From assembly GCF_959020145.1 (NCBI RefSeq), contig NZ_CAUEQY010000001.1, positions 141,011 through 205,010 of the forward strand: 64,000 bases of DNA, in the 5' to 3' direction. Under the pieces are notes generated by a model. It saw only the letters and a list, made by a program, of their open reading frames with translations. It was not told where the DNA came from and ran no database searches. This DNA is from an uncultured Bifidobacterium sp. Its GTDB lineage: Bacteria; Actinomycetota; Actinomycetes; Actinomycetales; Bifidobacteriaceae. This document shows, one piece after another, positions 58,280 to 64,000 of this stretch; the stretch's first letter is position 1, and each line of letters opens with the position of its first letter. Position numbers and translations under genes: made by a program.

Positions 58280-58314
58280 CCTCACATTGCGTTTCCCATA
58301 GTAGCGATGTGAGG
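58280..58314 (-). promoter_or_regulatory. Dyad surrounding the probable tkt -10 box
   Basis: CCTCACAT (58280-58287) and ATGTGAGG (58307-58314) form a perfect inverted repeat; the minus-strand -10 candidate TACTAT (58303-58298) lies between them. A repressor bound to the dyad would cover the promoter. No -35 was confirmed. Confidence 0.4.
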
Positions 58315-58478
58315 TGACGTTGTGGTGAAATTTTGGCGTGTTTTGGTAGTTTGTGTGCTGTTAGCGCTCACAATTAACATTCGCGTGAACTTCAGATGTT
58401 CGTTTGTCGATATCTCTCCCAATGCCAGTCGCCGCAAGCCTTTGCCGCATGAAGGAAACTACTCTGGAAGCGAACGAA
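58315..58478. other. Intergenic stretch between tkt and hrcA promoters
   Basis: AT-richer segment without a gene between the divergent tkt and hrcA units. It contains TTAGCGCTCAC (about 58360-58370), which resembles a CIRCE half-site, but no second half pairs with it. No RNA gene was recognised. Confidence 0.4.
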
Positions 58479-58505
58479 TTAGCACTCCGGGCGCCGGAGT
58501 GCTAA
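58479..58505 (+). promoter_or_regulatory. CIRCE operator (HrcA binding site)
   Basis: TTAGCACTC-N9-GAGTGCTAA is a perfect CIRCE element, 88 bases before the hrcA ATG. HrcA binds it and represses its own operon until heat stress. Confidence 0.97.
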
Positions 58506-58593
58506 AACATTAAAAGAAGTTTTCCGGGTACGTCTCATCAGCACCGTCAAACATAAGGCGTACCGGCACACACCTATGCATAAGGAGGCGCGC

Positions 58594-59721
58594 ATGGCGC
58601 AATCAAGACGCATGCTGGTGTTGCGTGCCGTGGTCGAGGATTACATCCGTTCTCAGGAACCGGTGGGTTCCACCACACTGACCCGGGATCATGACCTCGG
58701 CGTCAGCTCCGCCACCGTGCGCAACGACATGGCGGCCTTGGAAGATGAAGGCTATCTTATTCAGCCGCACACTTCGGCCGGCAGGGTGCCGACCGAAAAA
58801 GGGTACCGTTACTTCGTCGACCGTTTGGCGACGGTCGTTCCGCTATCGGAGGCCCAGCGCCGCGGCATCAACAGCTTTCTGTCCGGATCGGTCAATCTGC
58901 AGGACACGCTGCAGCGGGCCGCCCGGCTGCTGGCGCAGATCACCGGACAGGTCGCCGTCGTGGCCGCGCCGTCACTGTCGAAGTCGACATTGCGGCATAT
59001 CGAAATCGTGCCAGTGTCCATTAATACGCTGCTTGCCGTAGTGATCACCGATACCGGCCGTGTCGCGCAGCATATCCTCAACGTCACGAAATTGCCGGAC
59101 GTGACGACGCTCACTCATCTGACCAACGAGATCAACACGCAATGCTCCGGCGTTTCGCTGACCCGCACGGCCGATTGCGTACGACAGATGGGAGCGCGCA
59201 AGGAATACCATGCGATCAGCACGCTTGCGGAAACGCTTGCGCAGGCCTTTGATGGCATGGCTGATGACGAACGCGCGAGCGAATTGTACATGGCGGGCAC
59301 TTCACGGCTTGCGCATCAACGCACGGTGGCCGACCTGGCCCCGCTGTTCGACGCGTTGGAGGAGCAGGTGGTGCTCATGAAGTTGATGAGCTCGCTGAGC
59401 GAAACCACGCAATCCGACGGCGTCGGAGTGGCGATCGGTTCCGAAACGCACACGCCCGGTTTGCTGCACGCCTCAGTGGTAACCAGTGGCTACGGGCGTA
59501 CCTCCGCGGCCGCCACGGACGGCGCGACGCATGCGGCCGCATCATCACAGACGGAAAATCAAAGCGGTGATGATACGCAGCAGGCGGGCGAACCGGTCGC
59601 ATTCGTCGGATCGATCGGGCCGACGCATATGGACTACGCGGCGACCATGGCCGCCGTGAGGGCGGTCGCCAGATATCTGACGGCGTTCCTCGCCCACGAT
59701 GAAGGTCAGCCGGCCGACTGA
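58594..59721 (+). CDS. hrcA: Heat-inducible transcription repressor HrcA
   Basis: HrcA represses chaperone genes by binding CIRCE. The 375-residue protein has the winged-helix start SRRMLVLRAVVEDYIRSQEPVGS, then LGVSSATVRNDMAALEDEGYL, HTSAGRVPTEKGYRYFVD, and the C-terminal GAF-like dimer domain, interrupted near residues 280-325 by a Ser/Thr/Ala/Gln-rich insertion (TSAAATDGATHAAASS). GPTHMDYAATMAAVRAVARYL closes it. ATG 58594 has AAGGAGG 8 bases upstream; an ATG at 58576 lies before the RBS. dnaJ follows by 52 bases. Confidence 0.97.
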   Translation: MAQSRRMLVLRAVVEDYIRSQEPVGSTTLTRDHDLGVSSATVRNDMAALEDEGYLIQPHTSAGRVPTEKGYRYFVDRLATVVPLSEAQRRGINSFLSGSVNLQDTLQRAARLLAQITGQVAVVAAPSLSKSTLRHIEIVPVSINTLLAVVITDTGRVAQHILNVTKLPDVTTLTHLTNEINTQCSGVSLTRTADCVRQMGARKEYHAISTLAETLAQAFDGMADDERASELYMAGTSRLAHQRTVADLAPLFDALEEQVVLMKLMSSLSETTQSDGVGVAIGSETHTPGLLHASVVTSGYGRTSAAATDGATHAAASSQTENQSGDDTQQAGEPVAFVGSIGPTHMDYAATMAAVRAVARYLTAFLAHDEGQPAD

Positions 59722-59773
59722 CCCCGCCTTATGGCACAATGACACGCAGAACCAACAGGGAGAAAGAATAATC

Positions 59774-60925
59774 GTGACGGACTATTACGAAGTGCTGGGC
59801 GTCGACCGTTCGGCAAGCGACGACGAGATCAAAAAGGCGTATCGAAAGATGAGCCGCAAATACCATCCCGACATCGCAGGTCCGGAATTCGAAGACAAGT
59901 TCAAGGAAGTCAACAACGCGTACGATGTGCTGTCGGATCCTAAGAAACGGCAGATGTACGATGCCGGCGTCGATCCGAACGATCCGAATGCGGGCGGCAT
60001 GCACGGTGGCGGATTCGGTGGCGGATTCGGCGATATGGGGGACATCTTCAGCATGTTCACCGGTGGCGGATTCGGTGGCACCGGCGGTGGACCGACTCCG
60101 CGCACCCAGCCGGGGCGTGACGCGCTTGTTTCCGCGACCATCGATTTGAAGACGGCGGTGTTCGGCGACACCACGCACGTCAAGGTCAACACGTTCGGCC
60201 TGTGCCAGGAATGCGGCGGCACCGGCTGCCAGAACGGCACACAGCCCACACAATGTCCCGACTGCCACGGTCAGGGATATGCGCAGCGCGTGGTACGCAC
60301 CATGCTCGGCCAGATGATGACCACCGCGCCATGCGAACGCTGCGAAGGCCATGGAACGGTCATCGAGAAGCCGTGCCCGTCCTGCCTCGGCCATGGCCGC
60401 GTGCGCGTCACCCGCAATGTCGGCGTCGCGGTGCCGGCCGGCGTGGCGAACAACACCCGTCTGCGTCTCGCTAATCAGGGTGAGGTCGGCGAAAATGGCG
60501 GCGTCGCGGGCGATTTGTATGTGGATATCCGCATCAAGCCGGATGACATGTTCACTCGTGATGACGACGATTTGCATTGTTGGATCAAGGTGCCGATGAG
60601 TTGGGCCGTATTGGGGCACGAAGTCGAAATCGACACCTTCGACGGCAGGCAGACGCTGGATATCCCAGCCGGCAGCCAGCCGGACGATACCGTGACGTTG
60701 AAGAACCTCGGCGTCACGCATCTCGACGACAAGAACGAGCGCGGCGATTTGGTGGCGCACGTAGTGGTGGAGATTCCTAAGAAGCTGTCCGATGACGAGC
60801 GGGAGCTGATTGAGCGGTTCGGCGAGATGCACGACACGGACGCCCAGCATGTTGCCGTGAAGTCCCGTCCGTCGTCCGGCGCGAAGAAGGGGTTCTTCTC
60901 CAAGCTGAAGGACGCGCTGCGCTAG
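59774..60925 (+). CDS. dnaJ: Chaperone DnaJ
   Basis: DnaJ delivers clients to DnaK and stimulates its ATPase. The 383-residue protein has a J domain with HPD (KYHPDIAGPE), a G/F linker (GGGFGGGFGDMGDIFSMF), four zinc-binding repeats (CQECGGTG, CPDCHGQG, CERCEGHG, CPSCLGHG), and C-terminal substrate domains. The start is GTG 59774 with GGGAGAAAG about 8 bases upstream. It is co-transcribed with hrcA under CIRCE. Confidence 0.96.
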   Translation: MTDYYEVLGVDRSASDDEIKKAYRKMSRKYHPDIAGPEFEDKFKEVNNAYDVLSDPKKRQMYDAGVDPNDPNAGGMHGGGFGGGFGDMGDIFSMFTGGGFGGTGGGPTPRTQPGRDALVSATIDLKTAVFGDTTHVKVNTFGLCQECGGTGCQNGTQPTQCPDCHGQGYAQRVVRTMLGQMMTTAPCERCEGHGTVIEKPCPSCLGHGRVRVTRNVGVAVPAGVANNTRLRLANQGEVGENGGVAGDLYVDIRIKPDDMFTRDDDDLHCWIKVPMSWAVLGHEVEIDTFDGRQTLDIPAGSQPDDTVTLKNLGVTHLDDKNERGDLVAHVVVEIPKKLSDDERELIERFGEMHDTDAQHVAVKSRPSSGAKKGFFSKLKDALR

Positions 60926-60956
60926 TTTTCGCAATCCAATCGAATACGGGACATAT

Positions 60957-61008
60957 GAAAAGAAGTCCGTATCCCAACTCATAACCTTGGGATACGGACT
61001 TCTTTCAC
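60957..61008. terminator. Bidirectional terminator between dnaJ and the fructosamine kinase gene
   Basis: A 19-bp stem (GAAAAGAAGTCCGTATCCCA with its complement at 60988-61006) separates convergent genes. Confidence 0.92.
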
Positions 61009-61033
61009 ATCTGGCGTGGCGGGTGATTCCCGC

Positions 61034-61825
61034 CTATTTGAGCAGCGACCTGCACATGGCGCGATACCGGCTCACATATCCTCCACCGAAGAACACGCAA
61101 TGTCCTGCAATGGGGTAGAGCTGCCACAATGTGATGCGGTCCTGCCATCCGGCCTTAAGCGGATGCGCCGACTGATAGCCTTCGAGGATGTCCGTAAGAT
61201 ATGACATGCCGAACAGGTCGAGCATGGCAAGGTCTTCCTCACGGTGCCCACCGTGAGCCGCAGGATCGATAAGCACGGCTTCGACGTCACCGGAATCAGC
61301 AGTCCACATGACGTTGCCGCTCCACAGGTCGCCATGCACGCGTGCGGGCTTGTCGTTGGCGGCCTTGCCTAGGATGTCGGGCAAGGCGTCGATAACGGCT
61401 TCAGTCAGTTCCATGTCATAGTCGGTCAGTTCGCGACGTTTCATGCCGAGTCGTACCATCGGACGCAATCTGCCGTCCGCCAGATAGGTGGCCACATCAT
61501 CCCAGGCACCGGTATCCATCGGGACGGGATCCTGCAACGGCCCGAAATAGCAGGTGCCGTCGTATCCAGTTGGAGCGGAGCCAAAATGTTCGGCACCGGC
61601 ATCATGCATATGAGCTAGCGCAACACCGAAATCGCGCGCGGCTTGGATGGTCGGACCGCAGGCGTTCACGCGTTCAATGTCGAGATAATCCTTGCCCCAG
61701 TCGTATACGTCGACCACGCGTGGGCCGCCCTGCGATTGCGCCTCGCCGAGCCATTTGAGGCCGCGTCCCTCGCATTCAAAGAAACCTTCGGGGCTGAATG
61801 CCCTGCTTTTGCGGTATTTGCCCAT
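61034..61825 (-). CDS. Fructosamine kinase-like protein (FN3K family)
   Basis: FN3K-type kinases phosphorylate protein- or amino-acid-bound ketosamines (glycation products), allowing their removal. The 263-residue protein has an aminoglycoside-phosphotransferase fold: GFFECEGRGLKWL, DYLDIERV, catalytic loop VHGDLWSGNVMW (HGDxWxxN) and metal Asp in VLIDPAAHGGHREEDLAM. ATG 61825 is chosen because GAGAAAGG lies 9 bases upstream on the minus strand; in-frame ATGs at 61846 and 61855 have no RBS. Confidence 0.88.
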   Translation of the reverse strand: MGKYRKSRAFSPEGFFECEGRGLKWLGEAQSQGGPRVVDVYDWGKDYLDIERVNACGPTIQAARDFGVALAHMHDAGAEHFGSAPTGYDGTCYFGPLQDPVPMDTGAWDDVATYLADGRLRPMVRLGMKRRELTDYDMELTEAVIDALPDILGKAANDKPARVHGDLWSGNVMWTADSGDVEAVLIDPAAHGGHREEDLAMLDLFGMSYLTDILEGYQSAHPLKAGWQDRITLWQLYPIAGHCVFFGGGYVSRYRAMCRSLLK

Positions 61826-61993
61826 GCCGATGAGCCTTTCTCCCATGCCGGACATGCCGGCGTACTTTTGGCTCCATTGTGTGCATGGTTTGAGACAACT
61901 ATGCCGGGATGCCTTGAAAACTAGACCCCTCTCGCTACTCTTGGTCACGGAAAAGCAGACGAAACCATATTTCTACGAACATAAAGAGGGTTC

Positions 61994-62878
61994 ATGAATT
62001 TCTTCCAAGCGATTTTCCTTGGCCTGGTGCAGGCGTTGACCGAATACTTGCCGGTCTCTTCCAGCGCCCATATCCGTATCATCGGCGATTTGATGCTGGG
62101 CTCCGATCCGGGTGCCGCGTTCACCGCCATCATCCAGATCGGCACCGAGCTTGCCGTGATCCTGTATTTCCGTCATGACATCATACGCATTCTCGGCGCG
62201 TGGTTCGGCTCCTTGTTCGGCAAGGAGGGCAAGGACTTCAAGAGCCGTATGGGCGCGCATAACCGCGACACGCAGATGGGTTGGTTCATCATCATCGGCA
62301 CGCTGCCGATTCTGATTGCCGGTCTGTTGTTCAAGGACGCCATCGAAAGCACGCTGCGTAATCTGTGGATCACCGTTACCGTGCTGATTATCTTCGGTAT
62401 TCTGCTGTGGGTGGTCGACGCCCGCGCCAAGCAGGTCAAGACCATGGATGAGATGACCTGGAAGGATGCGCTGATCTTCGGCATCGGTCAGATGCTGGCG
62501 CTGATTCCTGGCGTTTCCCGTTCCGGCGGCACCATCACCTTCGGCCGTGCGATGGGTTATACCCGTGAGGCTGCAGTGCGCGTGAGCTTCCTGATGGCCA
62601 TTCCGGCCGTGTTCGGCGCGGGCATCCTCGAAGCCGTTTCCGCGGTCAAGGATGTGGCCGCAGGCAATGCGGGAATGTTCCCGGGCTGGGGTGCGACCAT
62701 CGCGGCCACCATCGTGGCGTTCGTGGTCGGCTATGTGGTGATCATCGGCTTCCTGAAGTTCGTGTCCACCTTCTCGTACAAGGCGTTCGCCATCTACCGC
62801 ATCGCGCTGGCCGTTGTCGTGGCTCTGCTGCTAATCTGCGGCGTGCTGCACCCGACGGAAGTCGTTGCCGCCGCGTAA
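61994..62878 (+). CDS. uppP: Undecaprenyl-diphosphatase UppP (BacA)
   Basis: UppP recycles the lipid carrier for peptidoglycan and confers background bacitracin tolerance. The 294-residue membrane protein has LGLVQALTEYLPVSSSAHI, IQIGTELAVILYF, the active-site loop IPGVSRSGGTITFGRAMGYTREAAVRVSFLMAIP in part, and about eight helices. ATG 61994 follows AAAGAGGGTTC. It is a single-gene unit between the FN3K gene and a terminator. Confidence 0.97.
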   Translation: MNFFQAIFLGLVQALTEYLPVSSSAHIRIIGDLMLGSDPGAAFTAIIQIGTELAVILYFRHDIIRILGAWFGSLFGKEGKDFKSRMGAHNRDTQMGWFIIIGTLPILIAGLLFKDAIESTLRNLWITVTVLIIFGILLWVVDARAKQVKTMDEMTWKDALIFGIGQMLALIPGVSRSGGTITFGRAMGYTREAAVRVSFLMAIPAVFGAGILEAVSAVKDVAAGNAGMFPGWGATIAATIVAFVVGYVVIIGFLKFVSTFSYKAFAIYRIALAVVVALLLICGVLHPTEVVAAA

Positions 62879-62902
62879 GCGTGATTCGGCGTAAATAAAG
62901 CG

Positions 62903-62940
62903 AATCCCGGCCATCCGTAAGGTGGCCGGGATTTTTTTCG
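62903..62940. terminator. Bidirectional terminator between uppP and the PAC2 gene
   Basis: ATCCCGGCCA pairs with TGGCCGGGAT (62923-62932), followed by TTTTTTCG. Confidence 0.92.
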
Positions 62941-62969
62941 TCTGCGACCTCCTCCTGGAGGGGAACGAC

Positions 62970-63779
62970 TCAGACGCCGTTGCGTAGAAGTGATTCGGCC
63001 TCACGAAGCAGTTCCTCGCAGGCAGGCATGCCATTCGAGGCGATTCGCTTCGCTCTCGCGTCCAAATCGTAATCATGTTCCAGACGAGCCAAATAGTCGC
63101 CGGCATGCATGTCTGACACCAATCCATCGGCGTCGGAACGCCATTGCATGGCCTTTCTGGTCAAATCTCCTTCAATAAGCGGATACTCGATTATTAAAGA
63201 CAAGGCGCGCAGCAGCTCCAAAGTGCCTTGCATGCATTCGGTATTGGCACAGTAATGCGGTACGGATACCCATATGGATGTTGTCGGAAAGCCCGCTTCG
63301 GCGGCGAAGGCATCAAGGATGTTGGGGATGCCCACCGGACCGTTGTATTCCCTGTCGGATTCGCATTCGCAGCCGCTTTTGGAGATGTCAAGCGGCAATG
63401 GCCGTGTGTGCGGGCATTCATCGAACATGGAGCCAAGCGTGATGACATCACTTACGTCATAGTCTTCTGCGACACGTAGCGTCTGCCTGCAGTATTCCTC
63501 CCACCGGTAATTGGGTTCGGGTGCGATTTGCGCAAGCAGGTGCAGCATGGGGGAGACGGCAATGTCATAGAAAGTCGTTTGCGGCCAGATGATGCGCTTA
63601 CGCCCCTGCACGGAGCAGATCATGGGCCGGGCCACCTGATAGTCGTAGAAACCTTCGTTGTCAATATGGCGCACTTCCTGCGACTCATACCGGGACACCA
63701 AATGACGGACGACGTTCGTGGCCGCTTGGCTTGCATCGTTCCATCCTTCGAATGCGGCGATAAGTATCGTCTTGGGCAT
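62970..63779 (-). CDS. PAC2-family protein
   Basis: This 269-residue PAC2 (proteasome assembly chaperone 2-like) protein starts ILIAAFEGWNDASQAATNVVRHL, with DYQVARPMICSVQGRKRIIWPQ and the late PHYCANTECMQGTLELLRAL. In actinobacteria such proteins are linked to proteasome/ATPase assembly or act as stand-alone ligases of unknown role; none is confirmed for bifidobacteria. ATG 63779 follows GAGGAGAG on the minus strand. Confidence 0.88.
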   Translation of the reverse strand: MPKTILIAAFEGWNDASQAATNVVRHLVSRYESQEVRHIDNEGFYDYQVARPMICSVQGRKRIIWPQTTFYDIAVSPMLHLLAQIAPEPNYRWEEYCRQTLRVAEDYDVSDVITLGSMFDECPHTRPLPLDISKSGCECESDREYNGPVGIPNILDAFAAEAGFPTTSIWVSVPHYCANTECMQGTLELLRALSLIIEYPLIEGDLTRKAMQWRSDADGLVSDMHAGDYLARLEHDYDLDARAKRIASNGMPACEELLREAESLLRNGV

Positions 63780-63883
63780 TGCGCTCTCCTCACACATGCT
63801 TTTAATGTATACCGAAAACGGGTGGTGTGACACGCGCTTCAGCCATCGGTGAATACGAATAAACCAAACCGCGACACGCTGAC

Positions 63884-63911
63884 TTGCAAATTACACGAAT
63901 GTGGTTATAGT
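63884..63911 (+). promoter_or_regulatory. Promoter of the second tRNA-Gly
   Basis: TTGCAA (63884-63889), a 16-base spacer and TATAGT (63906-63911) lie 38 bases before the tRNA. Confidence 0.6.
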
Positions 63912-63949
63912 AGATACTCGTGCTCACGCAGTGAATCTGCTGGAGACAT

Positions 63950-64000
63950 GCGGACATAGCTTAGTTGGTAAAGCGCAACCTTGCCAAGGTTGAGACCGCG
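63950..64000 (+). tRNA. tRNA-Gly (anticodon GCC), second copy, cut by the window end
   Basis: The 51 visible bases, from the acceptor strand GCGGACA through the anticodon loop TTGCCAA into the T arm, are identical to the tRNA-Gly at 32478. The rest lies beyond the window. Confidence 0.95.

Noticed and set aside
56009..58312. A 767-codon open frame on the plus strand across transketolase
   Set aside because: Same effect: strong codon bias of tkt leaves the antisense frame open; the product has no recognisable motif.

Overview
The window comes from a high-GC Gram-positive chromosome, almost certainly a gut Bifidobacterium. Supporting this are adjacent transaldolase and transketolase genes (the carbon-shuffling half of the bifid shunt), a 316-residue bile salt hydrolase, HrcA/CIRCE control of dnaJ, an actinobacterial-type LexA box, and strong G/C bias at third codon positions. 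The species cannot be fixed from the sequence alone. Most of the window is ordinary chromosome; no integrase, transposase, phage gene or CRISPR array is visible.

Layout. 0-2.4 kb: a thiamine-precursor salvage block (end of a permease, a cysteine hydrolase, a TPP riboswitch, YkoE, TenA). 2.5-11.4 kb: aldo/keto reductase, a hypoxanthine/uracil-DNA glycosylase relative, glmU-rsfS, two paralogous histidine phosphatases flanking a Thr/Ser-rich membrane protein and tRNA-Ala, CorA, and an amino-acid-type binding lipoprotein. 11.5-21.1 kb: leuS, then a tightly packed run comEA-comEC-holA-tsaE-tsaB-rimI-tsaD (DNA uptake, replication clamp loading, tRNA t6A synthesis). 21.2-29.7 kb: tRNA-Asn, bile salt hydrolase, MerR regulator with a carboxymuconolactone decarboxylase-like protein, a MetE-like protein, a cation efflux protein, an ABC-F ATPase, a stand-alone SMC-like ATPase and a nicotinamidase.

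29.7-41.1 kb is the accessory part: small hypothetical genes, the tail of a deleted membrane-protein gene with its terminator, a VanZ-RDD fusion, tRNA-Gly, a cupin, a 41-codon gene, GtrA, and a complete four-gene Wadjet (JetABCD) anti-plasmid SMC system at 34.0-41.07 kb. An SOS box sits on the last codon of jetD and leads into uvrA. An A+C-rich composition block runs through jetD and stops inside the 5' end of uvrA, suggesting a recombination joint.

41.1-64 kb: uvrA-uvrC-aroE-rapZ (overlapping), whiA, pgk, tpiA, secG (the usual actinobacterial order but without yvcK), a HAD phosphatase, a 12-C homopolymer, an XRE-type HTH fused to an AlaA-like aminotransferase with four helically phased ATTGAACT repeats in front of it, tal and tkt, hrcA-dnaJ under CIRCE, a fructosamine kinase relative, uppP, a PAC2 protein and the start of a second tRNA-Gly.

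The items most worth follow-up are the Wadjet locus and its boundary, the HTH-aminotransferase fusion with an internal start codon and phased operator repeats, the riboswitch whose off-state hairpin hides the ykoE Shine-Dalgarno sequence, and genes that look leaderless (leuS and the gene at 7143).
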